From: Panulirus ornatus
Lineage: Eukaryota; Arthropoda; Malacostraca; Decapoda; Palinuridae
Direction: 5' to 3'
Assembly: GCF_036320965.1 (NCBI RefSeq)
Contig: NC_092271.1
Location: 25,705,036-25,769,035 of the forward strand
Length of the DNA: 64,000 bases
Shown one piece after another: positions 23,610 through 37,438 of this stretch. Numbering within the stretch: position 1 is the first letter of the stretch; each line of letters begins with the position of its first letter. Under the pieces are notes generated by a model. That model was not told the DNA's origin. It saw only the letters and a program-made list of their open reading frames with translations, and made no database searches. The position numbers and the translations under genes were made by a program.

Positions 23610-24937
23610 TTACTTGACATCACAGCGAGTTCAGACGATACATCTGTTCACTTCACATGTTTGGGACGATGTATACGATCCTCAACTGAAGGAACACCGA
23701 CTCTGTTATTGCGCAATCGTTACCATAATAAATATTAGAGCGAAAACGTCTCACAGCATACCCCGAGTATCGAATAACGTAAAGAGAAAGCACCGGAGTG
23801 CGAAACGTTTAGCATACACCATTATGCACCACAGTGTGGCGGTGGTTGTGGTAGTGTAGTGCTGGAGGGTGTGTCCTGTTACCCATGTATGTGTGGGAGT
23901 GCGTGCGTGCGTGCGTGGTTACCGCCGCTTCACCAAGCCACCGCCCCTCGCTCTCTTCACACACCGTGTCTCCCTCCCTTGTTCTTGCTCTGTGGTTCAT
24001 GTTAATCTACCTGATCCTCTCGTTAACTTTAAGCGATTTAGCTTTTGGATTTACAAGTTCTGACCCCTAGTGATTCATTTGATTTTAAGATATTTAGTCA
24101 ATACTGTTACAGCAGTTCCTCATACCTTAAAACCATCTATACACGTGTGATGTTTTAAGGCAATACTTAAGACATGATGAAAATATCTCTATAAACGCCT
24201 TTCCATATCATTTATATAAAGTTTCTGATTAACTACCCGATAATTTTGCCGAGTAAATCATTATTCTCACTTTAAACTGTATACGCTATTCTTTAGCATT
24301 GTGCTCCGTTACCTGTTTGCTGTATCAAAAGCCTAGTCTAATCAGCTCTGCCGTTTATTATTCATTTATCCTCACCTTTGTTTCCCTGTTACTCAGTACC
24401 GACTTTTTGTGAAGTATTAAAAGAACTAAGGTCTATCTAACACTAGTGTTCTAGAATGTGGATAGACAAGCTGGCCAATTCATTCTATTTCTTACAAAGT
24501 TGCAGTAAGTAAACATGATAATATTGTATGATACTTTTTGTCTCTGATTAGAAATTATCGGCCTACCTCCCCTTTAACCTCTGTATTGGCTTTCAAGGCT
24601 GTGGGTGTGGAATATATCTCTTTGTGTAGCCTTGTCCTAACAAATACTGTAACACTTCTTATTTTGGAAGTGGCATGCGAGCCTGGCAGCTAGGATAGAA
24701 GGAAAATGTGAGTGAGCAAGGTTCAAGTAGAACGGCGAGACTGAGATGGAGAAAAGCATGCGTTTGCTGCTGCCTTGTCTTGTAACTCGTTGCTTAGTGG
24801 CCAGTCAAACTCGCGGACGAATGCACTTCCCCTACTGCGATACAATACAGGTTCAGAAATGATTACCTTCTCCTGGATCTGCTATGACTGTGCTGTGTCC
24901 ACTACCAACTATCAAGGAATTATTAGAAGTATAAAGA

Positions 24938-24940
<3 letters not shown>
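23610..24940. other. No feature recognised downstream of the tRNA
   Basis: Only short simple runs ('gcgtgcgtgcgtgcgt' near 23900). No coding signal. Confidence 0.5.

Positions 24941-25014
<74 letters not shown>
24941..25014. repeat. (AG)37 microsatellite
   Basis: Pure run. Confidence 0.99.
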
Positions 25015-25016
<2 letters not shown>

Positions 25017-25168
25017 TGTGTAACGTGTGTCTATCCACAAACCAGCCCAGATGGCAAATTACTCGATAACTTAGAACCTTTTAATGATGACTAACAAATT
25101 AACACTAAACCATTTTGTTAACAATGGACCCTGTACCTTGTATTTATCAATTATCAAATACGATACAT

Positions 25169-25171
<3 letters not shown>

Positions 25172-25239
<68 letters not shown>
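25172..25239. repeat. (AT)34 microsatellite
   Basis: Pure run. Confidence 0.99.
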
Positions 25240-25241
<2 letters not shown>

Positions 25242-25244
25242 AGG

Positions 25245-26380
25245 CCCGCAGGTGCTTATGTAATCGTTCTTTAAAACGTTGTAATGATTCAACAACGAGA
25301 TGCCGAGAGGCCGCTTCAAGGCTACGTATCACGCTCCAGGTTCGTGGGACCTGACCGACTCTTCCGGGTTGCCTTCCTGCTGTTGTTGCAGTAGTTAATG
25401 ACTTGCACGAGCCTTTAGGGCAGCGCACTGATTACTACTCGCCCCACCGTGGCATTCACATCCTGAAATATTCAGTTTTACTCGTGTAAAGGCATCTTAC
25501 ATACACTGCACTTACAAGAGTCAACTATCCAAATTACTTCAAAGTAGTGAATTGAGCAGACCTGATGAGAAAGTCAACTTATAATCGTCATCACCCGTCT
25601 CGTTATCATATCAACGGAAGCAATTCCACAACAGGCTCAAACGAAAGAAGTTCAGACCCATGAGACGTATATATGGCTAGAAATGTACGCAAACGGTCGA
25701 CAATTAATTGAGAAAACTGGGAAACTGGGGCGTTCAAAAGGTTGGCATGATGTTTACCGTGCTATCTGTCAGCTCTTATACTTAATTCACGTGTCTACAG
25801 GCATTCCTCATGTAAAGATGTAACGCTAAACCTTTTCCTTAAGATACCGGAAAAAAAAATTCGGAGGGCAATTAAATTCTGTGACGATTTTTCCCAAGTG
25901 TTGACTGAAAAATAGTAATCTTTAAGCAAGCACACAAGCAGGAGAAATGCTACTTTGTTTGTTTAGCGAGAAATATTAACCACGATCCCTAAAAGCCTGA
26001 TCGACAAGCAATAATCATTTTAGTGGGCTCTGTTCCTGCGGGAGGCCCCCCCCCCCATTTATCATCTATCTAACCTCAGCTTGCATTTACTCCACCCTCC
26101 CACCACCAAAATCGAAAATGGAGGACACAGAGGAAGATAATAAGCTTAAATACAAACTCATACATGTTCAAGCGATAACACACGCTAAAACAAATATATC
26201 AATATACACGAGCAGAAAACCACATCCATCACGCCCTAAAAAAAAAAAAAATACAAAGAAAGTGATCGAGAAGGATATCAACAGCAAGACTCTATCAAGA
26301 GGCTCAGCCTGCAAAGCCTTCTTGCACAAGAATGCTATGGTGGACATAGGTCTACATTTGTAACCCTCCGTGCCAAGATG
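25245..26380. other. No gene recognised
   Basis: AT-rich unique-looking sequence apart from a C run (26048-26056) and an A run (26239-26251). Confidence 0.5.
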
Positions 26381-26381
26381 T

Positions 26382-26382
<1 letters not shown>

Positions 26383-26420
<38 letters not shown>
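26383..26420. repeat. (AC)19 microsatellite
   Basis: Pure run. Confidence 0.99.
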
Positions 26421-26423
<3 letters not shown>

Positions 26424-27489
26424 ACAGAACGGGTGGATGTTACATATTTTGGCGAGTCAAGGTAAACAAGACCTGATTTTCATGGAATATGAACACCAGG
26501 CCATCCTGAGCTGATGGCGAGGGGATCTCCCGCTCTTTTTTTTCGGTAATGAAATTTTCAGTAAGGCAGTGGATACAGCTCCACGCGTTTTACAAGACAA
26601 AACCAGGGGGATCGTGACATTTTTCCTTAACATACAACTTAATCCTAAACTAACGTGTAGGTTTACCAAACAAAATCCAATTAGCGCTTTCCAGGATAAA
26701 AAACACATCGATTCATTCGACACAGTGGATACCTCAAATCTTAAATATCAAACTCAAGAGTCTGTGGAAATACTTCTTACTATACAAAATATTGATCGCG
26801 GAGAGTAATCACCTCAGTTATCATATCTAAGTTTTTCGCTTACCAGAGCTGTTAAATGTAGTCCAGCAAGAGACACTGATGGCCAAGAGTGAAAAATATC
26901 TAGGCTTTAAACAAGTTCTTGTCTATCTTTAACGGTTCATATCTTCAAAAACGTTATAGGGTAAAACTATTGGGTATTACCCATACTCGTTTAATTTCGA
27001 CAGAAAATTAAGATAAAATGACAAGTACAAAAAAAAATCTTCATTCACTCAATCTCTCTCTCTCTGTTTCCACTGATTTACGGGAATGAGAAATAAGTTT
27101 CTCTTGTATTAACACTGGCTAAATCTAAAGTTGAATAACAATATCTCTGACAAGTTGGTTATCTATCTACAATGGTTTACAAAAAGAAAATCTTAAAACA
27201 AAGCAGAAAAATCAATTGGGACATGGAGACAAGGGAGTCAGTTACGCGGTATCTTCGCAGCTGACCTTGATCAGTGACATTCCTATCCACACGTATGTCA
27301 GTTATCCTAAAAAGTCTTGTGCTTAAACAGATAGCATGGATGAAATGAGGAACCCACCTACCACCTAGGACCGCAACATACAAAAGCCCTTATTGAAAGG
27401 GCAACCAACACACGAACAGGTTCTTCTGACGTCAAGATGGCGTCCTGTTGTGTTAGCTCAACGCTCCTAATGTCATTAGTTGATTATTC

Positions 27490-27492
<3 letters not shown>

Positions 27493-27556
<64 letters not shown>
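27493..27556. repeat. (TC)n microsatellite
   Basis: Pure run. Confidence 0.99.
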
Positions 27557-27561
<5 letters not shown>

Positions 27562-27865
27562 CACGTGACTGTCTGGTTTTCAGTTCAGTTCACAAACATA
27601 AAATCTCTCCTCATACATAAGCTTTCACACGACTTGCTCTTTGTTAATCTACATCCTTTTGCGGTTGGCGCTACACCTTAGCCTAGCCTTTTGGAAAAAT
27701 CTCGTAAGAACTCCTAAGTACTCTTTCACATCCGGATACCAAAAACTTCCTGTCGGGTTGAAAATTAAGTGAACGCTATCATTAAACCCAAAATAACCGG
27801 CACATTCAGATTAATCATAACCCTCAGTAACTAAAAGTAATCCAGCTCTGTCCAGTGAAGCTAAA

Positions 27866-27936
27866 GTCTACAAGGTCCCAGTAGGGGTAGATGGACCCTA
27901 CTAGGTCCCGGCAGGGGTAGATGGACTAGGGAGACT
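27866..27936. repeat. Two-copy direct repeat
   Basis: 'aggggtagatggac' follows 'aggtccc-gtag/gcag' twice at a spacing of about 33 bp. Confidence 0.7.
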
Positions 27937-28459
27937 ACACCAAGGTAACGTCAAGGTAACCCTGGGGCTGCGGGTGGGAGGAGACGTGGTGAAATTATCC
28001 TTATTGTTTTCCATTATAGAGTTATTTCTCTGAAGACTATGTGCACAAAAGAAATGAATGCAGCCAAAAGTAAACTTACGCGGAAATGCAACACAAAATT
28101 AGAGAATAATCCAAAAGGTACAAATTAAATAAATTTCTCACTCCATGTTAAACTTAGGAAAGTGAAGTTATGGCACGCCTACCTTCATATTTTTCCCAAA
28201 AAAATTATTGCGTTTATAGGCAAAAATTTACGAAAATTTATCTCTTAGCATTCGATCAAAAATTACACCATGCATGTGCCATTTAGCATAAAGAACGAAA
28301 TGTAATGGACATTCGCTTCCATGAACAACGGACTGAATGGATATTTTGCCAGTAAGCGGCACTGTAGTTCAACCAAAACTAAACCGCCAGGTGCTGACTG
28401 GTCAGTATGAGACGTTTTTGGATATCTGCAGCGTAGCAACATTCAGCGCTCACGGCCGA

Positions 28460-28530
28460 CCAGCACGTGTTGCTGCTATTGGCCAACTCCATGACGTCAC
28501 CTGTTTACTAGTGAGGCTGCACGTGGCACT
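28460..28530. promoter_or_regulatory. Cluster of E-box, CCAAT and CRE motifs
   Basis: Within about 70 bp: CACGTG (near 28464), ATTGG (the complement of CCAAT, near 28479), TGACGTCA (near 28491) and a second CACGTG (near 28519). The composition is locally GC-richer. No coding frame follows that I recognise. Confidence 0.3.
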
Positions 28531-29279
28531 GTGCGCTCCCAACGTGATTTGTTACGACTGTTCTTTACGTTAATACGGACAATATGCTCGGTAAGATTTA
28601 TGATTATGTTTGAGATCGATATGCCTGGTAAGATTAGGGTTGTCGTTTTCGAGCGAAATCAGTTATATCTAACCCACAATGTCCTCCGACCTCCAAAGTC
28701 ATTCTGTATCTCTCGAGTATATCAAAAGCAATTTACTCTCCCGTCACAAATTCATATTCCTCGCAATTGATTAAACTATCATGGGTACCCAGCTATTAAC
28801 TGACTGTGTTCTGCAGTGCTAGTGTAGGATTTAGAAAAATAAATTAATAGTTGCGAAGCGTTGAGTATAATGATTTACGGAACGATATAAACTAATGCTA
28901 CAAACGTTACAGAATGAATACCAGGGAAAATGTTGGGCTAAATAATGTAGACATACGGATGCGTTCTCCAGCTGACAAACCGTAGTTCTTGAAAGCTTTA
29001 AGTCGTTTCCCATTCTGGTGCATTTCAGTGGTAAAATCACCTGTCATAAAACTGCCAGAAAATTTCTTAACTCTTCGCTGTCGATTGAAATATTATTCAT
29101 TCACCACTTACGATGACAAAATGCTTCATGAATATTTTCTGGTAATCATTAAGTGACGCTTCAAAGAAGACTACTGACAAAGAGTACATCACTGGATTTG
29201 TTACAGTCAGAACTCTTCCAACCTGCATCGAACACTACGGATTCTAGGCTAGGTAATTGTCTTGAGCTGGTATCGTGTC

Positions 29280-29282
<3 letters not shown>

Positions 29283-29350
<68 letters not shown>
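29283..29350. repeat. (TA)34 microsatellite
   Basis: Pure run. Confidence 0.99.
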
Positions 29351-29351
<1 letters not shown>

Positions 29352-29354
<3 letters not shown>

Positions 29355-32300
29355 TCTGAACTTATCAAATTGTTCAACAAAACTAAACCGAATGAACTGA
29401 TAAGATTTTGGCAGTGTTTATTTTTTCAATACATCGGCAGCAGGGGGTCGAACGATATTATGCCGACAATTCATTTTCTTCGCCACTTTCTTCCCGCATT
29501 TATCAACATCTCTAGTGTGAAATATTTTTTGCAAATATGGTTTCACACTCATCAGTATGATGAGCGAAAAGATGAATTTTTATTTCATGAAGTTTATCTA
29601 AAAACGCACGACTCTTACAGCGCTTATGAAGTGCAGGGAAAACACTCAAACCAATCAACCTTACCTAACTCTCGCGCGGGAGCTCCACCCCGAGTCCCAA
29701 CCTTGGCCTACCTCAAAGTAACTTAATCCTTCCTCGTCATAAGCCAGGTGTGGATGATTGTGCAAAAATGAAGAGAGAAGAGTCAGAAATTCAGGAATGA
29801 CATCTGTATATTACCATCTTCACCCATCCGTTTCGTCGGTGTATAGAAATAAAATAATAAAATAACTACGTCGTATGATTGTATATTCTAAATAATTACT
29901 AGTTAAAATCGCCTAACCTATATAAAGCAATTACCGATCTAGTATACCTAAATACATACTACGGAAGGAAAATATATAACGTACAATAATAGAAATTTTC
30001 TCACCTCATTTCCCGGCAGGATCAAGTTAGGGCCTTGTTAAGAGTTGGTTTCGTACAGCTAAATTGGGTCAGACAAGGGATTGATCACACACATTTCCAA
30101 TAATTACAAGTTAAGTTTGTTTATGGTCCAATCGAACATAGCGTCTTCCACAACGTTCGGGTGTTTCAGTCACGTCACTGCTCTTTATGTAATCTGTTGA
30201 TCAATGTCAACCTTTCTGTCATCACTGCAGTAATGTACATCATTCTGAATAATATGACAGACAAATGTGCTCCAGGAAACTCTATAGAAACCAAATAAAC
30301 GCCACAGTAAATCACTAAGGTAAACAAAACTCGAGCACGAATAATGGGCGTGGCTTTGTGATGTTTATTTACATTCGGAGATACCTTTAAATTGGCCCAA
30401 ATAAAAAGAAGCCAATGAAAACCTGGAAACTTTTGGAAAATATAGTGAGAAAGAAAATATTAAATGTTGCTTAAAGCTAGAAATGGTTTAGGAGTTTTTG
30501 ATCTTACGTTTGTGTTCTCATGTTTTAAGTCCTTTTTACCTTAAGATTGATAAACTCCGCCCATTTAGAAATTACAGCCAATCAGAACCTAGAATTAACG
30601 TTATCGTCAAGAGATAGCGAGGGCCAGATAATGCGTCACTTACACTTAAGTACTTTGAGGGTTCTAGTTATTGATTTCTTAATATAATAGACATATCATA
30701 CATAGGATTTAAATTACAAACTCGCACACACGACAGACTGCCAGGAATTTTAGCAGATTTGGGACAGTCGTAGCCATAAAATGTTTATCTTGAATATTAT
30801 TGGTTTACATATATCAGTAAGTATATTGCGGTAAGTGCAGTATAGGAGTATATTCGATGATTTATGAAAGAGAATTCTACTGTATAAGTTAGATTTAGCC
30901 TGTCATATCCCAAGCGATGCTGGAGCGTTGATGTAATTGCTTTTGTATCATTACCTCTGGCGGGATTTCACCCGCGAGCAAGGTAACATAAACGAGAATT
31001 ATGATTACCAATAGTAAAAAGCGTAAGTTTAATGTCAGTTTTGAAATCTCCCAACCACCATCTCCAAATGTGACTCGAACCTTATTTCAACCCTCTTTTC
31101 GAACCAGTTTCGCCTTTGCAGGCCTTCACCCTCATACGTACTCCTTGCTAACAGTATTTGTTACATTTTCCTCATTGTGTACTTTATCTTCGCCTCTGAC
31201 TCACCATTACCTCTATTTTTACCTCTCTCTCTTACACACACACCTTCACCTTCACCTCTCTTAACCTTACCTCTAACTCTTACTTCCTCCCCACTTTAAC
31301 CACTTTCTCCTAGTTTCACCTTGCAATTCCCAGCCCTCTTCATCTCATTCGAATTATAGTCTTACTCTTTTTCTCTCACCTACACATATATTTATCACAT
31401 ATTCATTGACCTTGGTTATGAGTCTCCATATTACCTTACTTTTCAGCTTGAACCTCGTCATCATCCTATGTCAACTAACTCTTACTTAACTCTCCCTCTG
31501 CTCTTCCCGTTGCCTTCACCCTCACGATGAGCAAAAGGCTCATCATTGGTCCAGTCAAGACCAACAACCTCATTATTCTCTCACAAGCCGACCAAAAGCC
31601 TCATTATTCGTCTACCTGGACCGGTTCACCAGACCTGCTACTGGGATAACTAACGTGTACTGTATTCGTACCTATGTATTAGATACATGCGACCCTCATA
31701 TACACCTATGTATACTTCGTTCTATATACTCAGTTTTTCGAGGAGTCATGTTATACCGACGCTGTACAGCAGCCATGCACGCGGGGTGGTAAAATGATTA
31801 AACAAAACTATATCAGCGTTCAGTTCACATCAGACCTGTTCTGAAGGCGAGCCACAACCTGTTCAGGCTCAGGTTCGTGGGATATATGAGAAAAATAATA
31901 AAAGAGAGACCCGTTAGATTACATAATTCCGCAAGTATGCGGTAGAACGAGATAGGCTTTAGAAAATATCGTGACTATGCGCCATATTACCTGATCTAGG
32001 GTCTAGTTACAGGGAGATTCAAAAACGTTAGATAAGACACCTTTGCGTGAATATCACCATGCGCTCAAGTTGTATTTAAAGCACAGCATAATCTTGAGAA
32101 GTAATAGTTGAGTCAGGATGTTACGTGATACGTTGCTCTATTATGTTATTTGTTGAGGATTATAACTCTTTTACCATGAAGTCATGATTAGTGCTTTGAC
32201 ATATTCATATGTTGTATGTGAATACAAAATCTAATCACTTCTTAGCCTACAGCATTGACTTAAAATACGTATCAGAGATCGCTTGTTACGAAAGACAAAG

Positions 32301-32480
32301 CCTCACCTTTACGAGCTGCTTTTGTCATGGTCACGTCACTGCATCTATTGAGCAGCTTAGCAACCAAGCATACCTTCCAAGAACCTGTTCAGCAATACAG
32401 AGCATGGTTTTAATACTTTGTCACCACATCTCCCAGCACTACTCAAAGAATCGTAAATCTTCACGAAAGACTAAGATTAT
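29352..32480. other. Long repeat-poor stretch, no gene recognised
   Basis: The 118-codon frame at 29370-29726 has no recognised motif. GC-box/CCAAT-like motifs occur at 30349 ('gggcgtggc'), 30410 ('gccaatgaaaa') and 30557-30587 ('actccgccca', 'gccaatcaga'). A C/T-rich stretch runs from about 31080 to 31520. Confidence 0.5.
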
Positions 32481-32485
32481 CAGAA

Positions 32486-32487
<2 letters not shown>

Positions 32488-32570
<83 letters not shown>
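32488..32570. repeat. (CT)n microsatellite
   Basis: Abuts the inverted hammerhead-like pair. Confidence 0.99.
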
Positions 32571-32572
<2 letters not shown>

Positions 32573-32775
32573 AGTGCACTTTCGAGTAATCATCTCATCA
32601 TCAGGGGAGATTCAAGAGATATATAATAGTCAGTTGATATTCCTAGTATATCAACTGATTATTATATATCTCTCTCTCTTGTATCTCCCTTGATGATATG
32701 ATCATTACACGAAAGTGCACTTGGGAACTTATTGTGTTTCATTTTCCTGTGGATTACATGGATTTACTAGATCAC
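32570..32775. repeat. Inverted pair of the hammerhead-like repeat
   Basis: Two copies of the repeat also seen at 20920-21060 lie head to head. The left arm (about 32570-32640) is the near-complement of the right arm (about 32649-32723), making a ~150-bp imperfect hairpin around 'gttgatat...atatcaac'. The minus-strand (left) copy keeps CTGATGA (32598-32604 complemented) and GAAA (32580-32583 complemented), with stem II GAG/CTC. The plus-strand (right) copy has TTGATGA in place of CTGATGA, so its core looks broken, but it keeps GAAA (32711-32714) and the palindromic AGTGCACT. The left arm stops against a (CT)n array two to three bases past the predicted cleavage position. Confidence 0.6.
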
Positions 32776-32779
32776 GCGG

Positions 32780-34720
32780 ACTATATATTTAAGATCTTAC
32801 TTCATTGTAGCGCTTTATTTGCCTCCCCATGCGTTTGAGATTCATGGCGTTGTCTTGCAGACTTCACTGATCCTATACAATGTCTTTATTCCAGCCTCCA
32901 GCGACACTTTCTCTCATTTTTTTTCTTGGCGTTTTAAAGTTAATCTGTCTGCATCTGGAGCTGGTTATGGGGGCTAGTGGTTGTGCGCTCTTGCGGATGC
33001 TATGGTGCTGCCGTGGTACTACAACGCAAATATTTTGCCCTCCATGAATCTTAACATTCATTGTTTACATTTACCTATACACATGAATATTAGCGATGCT
33101 GCAAAGCATAAAGACAACAAATGTTCGTCCTCACTCGCTGCACCTGCACAATGCGTGCTGAGAAACTTGGCTTACGTCCCGACCCACTCACTGCTGCTCC
33201 AATTATGATGATCCCGGCCTCCAATCTCTCCCACGTGTGACAGTATAATGCCCGACCGATGATGATAATGAAAGATGACCCACACTCGTGGCATAATTTC
33301 TAAATTTCAGGTATCGTTGAAATTTAGAGTTCATACCCTGACGGTCTGTTTGGAAATACATGAGAGTAAATGAGAAAGCCAGATGACAGGACCTGGTGGT
33401 CTGTGACATGGGTATCTGCTGGAGAACAGTAGTAGTGTCCTAAATTCTTAATCTATACAGATGGCGGCGAGATAGGTAAAGCTGTGATTGTTGGGGGAGG
33501 TTGATGTTCGGCTTGTGAACAGGGAGAGAGAGGGGGGGGGGGGGGGGAATGAGATGCGAAGGGTCGTCTCGACGTATTGATTGACTGATCCACCTGCTGA
33601 CCAGCAGCGTCTGTCCCTCCCCACCTCAGATTCGCCCCGCTCGAACACTCCCCCAACATCCGAACTAAACAAGTCAACACAGACATATTTACGAAGTGCT
33701 TCTGTTTACTTCCCAGATGTTCAGATATATACGAAAAGCACATGCAGATGACCATCGTTTATCTGTTTTTGATTCTATTTAATGTTACCTCACGTAAACA
33801 TTTTAGAGATCACACGTAAATATTTTGGAGATCATCTTTCTTTACCCCAAGACATTCGGATATTTCGTTGATCCGTAACCTTACCTTATCTTGGAGTCTG
33901 ACGAGATGAAAGGGATGGCGAAAGGTCGAATAGATAACTCGTCAGAAAAGGTTCATTCCTTGTCGTATGACACTGGTGTTGAGAAGCTGAAATACATCCT
34001 GAAATACAAACTGAAATACATCCCTTCCCTTTGCCGTAATACAAGGGTGACTGACTTGCCAATACAGTTAACCATAATTAAATCTTGATAAATTTGTAAC
34101 GGGTAACTAATCAACTCTTTCTCATGGGAATCTCAGAAACGGATAAAGGCTTGCTAAGTACCACTGATGTCAGATTTGAAAATGAATAGATTCAAACGGA
34201 AGTGATCATGAATGAGGAGGATTGTAAGGCTCACAAACACATTCTGCGCAAACATTTCCTTTATCACTTTAGAAAATAACTTAAATCTTTATCACAAAGG
34301 AAGGAGAGGAAAATATAGATGGTTACCAAAAGATTTTAGATTTAATCCTAGACGTAATGCTATAGACTTGGGTACTATCGATAAAGTGGCAACACTCACC
34401 AGGGAATGCCATTAAGAGGGATAGAGTACGATGCTTTCACTTCATTATCGTCATTTATGACCACGTTTTTTTATGCCATTATCATTTCTGACAGACAGAT
34501 TCTTCGATATTCGTGAATGGCAACAAAAGAACGGAGACTTATCATCATCAAAGAATTTAAAATGCTGCTGGCGTGTCGCCTTTAATTCAGTCTTCAACAG
34601 AAGGCAAGACTGAATATCAATGAGCTCTATTCCGAACGCCACCGAAGCACTTTCAAATCCGCGGAAAGCTTGTCAGCAAACAGCTTTCGATAATGGAATC
34701 ATCAGAACGAAGGTAATCAC
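32780..34720. other. No gene recognised
   Basis: Unique-looking sequence apart from the G run at 33532. Confidence 0.5.
33532..33547. repeat. G16 homopolymer
   Basis: Pure run. Confidence 0.99.
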
Positions 34721-34721
34721 C

Positions 34722-34722
<1 letters not shown>

Positions 34723-34772
<50 letters not shown>
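34723..34772. repeat. (TG)25 microsatellite
   Basis: Pure run. Confidence 0.99.
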
Positions 34773-34773
<1 letters not shown>

Positions 34774-34774
34774 A

Positions 34775-35695
34775 TAGCCTCATCTATAATGTCGTTTGGG
34801 ACAAACTAGTAATATAGCGGCAGCACGTGGCCGGATTCTGTACATGTAGACTACATGATGGGTCTCGTGGAGCTTCTGCAGAAGGGAGGAAGCGTTACTG
34901 GGATCCTGAGTTGGTGGGCGGTTGCTGTTTGTGCTTTGTGCTGTAGGAGGCGTAGTATTAGGCTCCACAGTTAAAGATCTTTCAGGAGACAGGCTTTGCC
35001 AATGTTCCATGGGAGTCCTTCCCAAGGGGCAGAAGAGTGAGAGAGAGTAAATTAAGAGCTGCTGTCGACGAAGGTCTCGGTCGAGAGGGCACCACAGAGC
35101 CCCTGTCGGGGAAGAGTAAAGAGCTAGAAGTCACATGGTTGATGCTCCGAAGCGCCCTGTCCCTAGGACCGATTGACTGACTGCCTTGACGCCCGGGTAT
35201 GCTTGAGTCCGCCAAATTCTTATCGGTGGAACCCTGGAGGGCCTTAGACCTCCCTTGTGACGATCAATGTCTTCCCACTTGTGACCTTGGCCAGTGACCT
35301 ACCAAGGTCACACACAAGGCACTTCCGGTTGTGAAAGACAGTCTTGTCCCCCTCGGTGCCTAGTCTATTATATGACCCATCTGGGTCGCACGGGATCACA
35401 GGGGGCTTAATACCAGTTGTTTGATGCTATAGCGACAGTGGACTAATGCTCTCCATAAGAGAAGTATACACACAATGTCAGGTTGCTGTCTCTGAAGTAT
35501 GCAGGACGTGTGTGTGTATGTATGAAGAATGACGTTACGGTATACATCACTGTCATTTCTATCAATATAGACCCGTCTTAAGAATCTAGTGACGTAATTG
35601 TTTACGTCAGTCACTGTAAAGGGCTAAATGACCCCCGTCTTCTGTGACAAATCAGCTGCATAGCTTCACAAATCTAGCGGGACAAAAGTTTTCTC
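34775..35695. other. No gene recognised; small inverted repeat
   Basis: Contains a perfect 10-bp inverted pair gtgaccttgg/ccaaggtcac (35281-35290, 35302-35311). Otherwise unremarkable. Confidence 0.5.
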
Positions 35696-35697
35696 CT

Positions 35698-35880
35698 AGC
35701 TTCAGCACGATGGTGCATACAACCCTGGAGCACTTCCGTAAGGTCTTTGAGTATGACGGTTTGATGACCTTGGAGTCAGGTAAAAGGTCAGGCCATTGTA
35801 CCTATGTATCGTACCGATGTGCTCAAAGGTCGCGCCGTTGTCCTTAATATTAGTCTTACTATCGTCCTCAAAGGACCTTA
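35698..35880. repeat. Foldback-family copy, both arms diverged
   Basis: The left units 'cttcagcacgatggtgcata' and 'ggtctttgagtatgacggtt', the centre 'ggagtcaggtaaaaggtcag', and the right units 'gtatcgtaccgatgtgctca' and 'actatcgtcctcaaagg' keep the general layout. Confidence 0.6.
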
Positions 35881-36859
35881 AATGGCATTGCTAGAATCAT
35901 CTCAATGTATCTTTATTTTCATTTTTTCTTCGGCCAACGTGACAATCAGGATTCTATACTTTTCACAATTACTTCATCCTGAGGTTTGTCGACCCTTCTC
36001 TCAACTGTTTCTTCTGTGGACCATCGCGGAACTCCTCAGTCTTTTGCATCTTTCAAAGTTATTCAGCTGCCACAAAATATATTACCTGTTTTTTTTTTTC
36101 CTTTGATTAGGCTCATACGTTGTAGATTAACCTTCAAGAGTTTTGATTCATATTTCAAACGTCTATCCTCAAGAGAAAAAGGAGCTCATTCCACAGTATT
36201 GTGAGGTGTCAGTATTACATAATACCAGTTGTAACGAGTTGGATGTGCGAACATATTTTGATGTGGCGTCCTAAAGCCATCTTGCACACTCCGTGTTGGG
36301 TTGCTTGTCTTGAATTCCTCCTTAATAACATTACCCAAGACTGAATATCTTATCCCTAAATCCAAAGTGATTTTTATTTTTTATCAACTCTTGTCTTTCT
36401 ACATGTCTATACACCTTTTATGCTTATCTAAGCCAACTTCTGTTGCATTCCATATCAGGAGGTAGTGCATCATTTGCAACTGTGAGAAATGACATGGTAA
36501 TTCTGATATTCTCTTCCTTGAAAATATCTTAAATGAGAGAAAACTAAAACTTTAACATTATACTTTAATGCCATCAGTTTAACAGTTTAGACAACTTTCA
36601 GAATTTAAACTGCCGGTTCCTTTATTTAACGCTTCTTCCCTCCGCGTATCACTGGATGAAGTCTGTGTTGACGTAGCGGTGTCCCGCCAGCAACGCGCGT
36701 CGGTATAATAACAAATCCCGTCTTTATCCACGGACCCTATCACGTAGGCACGACCGTACAACACATCAGCTACATCCTTCGTGCTGCTGAATAGAAGTGA
36801 CACCTTCGGCTTTCTATAGCAATGTGATGTGTTATAATAGTCCTCCTATAAAAAAAAGT

Positions 36860-36877
36860 TTGTGTGTGTGTGTGTGT

Positions 36878-36927
<50 letters not shown>
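36860..36927. repeat. (TG)n microsatellite with one TC
   Basis: One interruption near 36881. Confidence 0.99.
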
Positions 36928-36928
<1 letters not shown>

Positions 36929-37290
36929 CTGTCGTGTCTGCGCTGCTCCTGATGACATGAAGTCCAAATCATTCTAATTCTCTCCAAGAAAGAAAACGTG
37001 ATGCATTACATCATCAGATATCCATCAGCATACAGTAATGTGCCAAGATAATCAAAAAGCAAAAGATGAATGTGCATTCACCGCTTATGAAAACAACAGG
37101 TTGTAAAACATCAGTGAATATTATTTTTTCTGTCAAATGAACCTTCCAGTGTGGGCCTCATACGTGGTGAGAGTTTCTGTAGTCTTAGAATTTACTTTGA
37201 GACTTGGGAAGGTTTTATACATTTTTTTCAGTTGGTATGTAAATCTTGACGATAGGAGCCTTAATGACCCCATTCATCTATCTTTCATTC

Positions 37291-37312
37291 TATCTATCTA
37301 TCTATCTATCTA

Positions 37313-37361
<49 letters not shown>

Positions 37362-37366
37362 TTTTT

Positions 37367-37430
<64 letters not shown>
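37291..37430. repeat. (CTAT)n(AT)n - T run - (AT)n
   Basis: Tetranucleotide start, AT to 37356, T run 37358-37371, second AT run to 37430. Confidence 0.98.
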
Positions 37431-37434
<4 letters not shown>

Positions 37435-37438
<4 letters not shown>

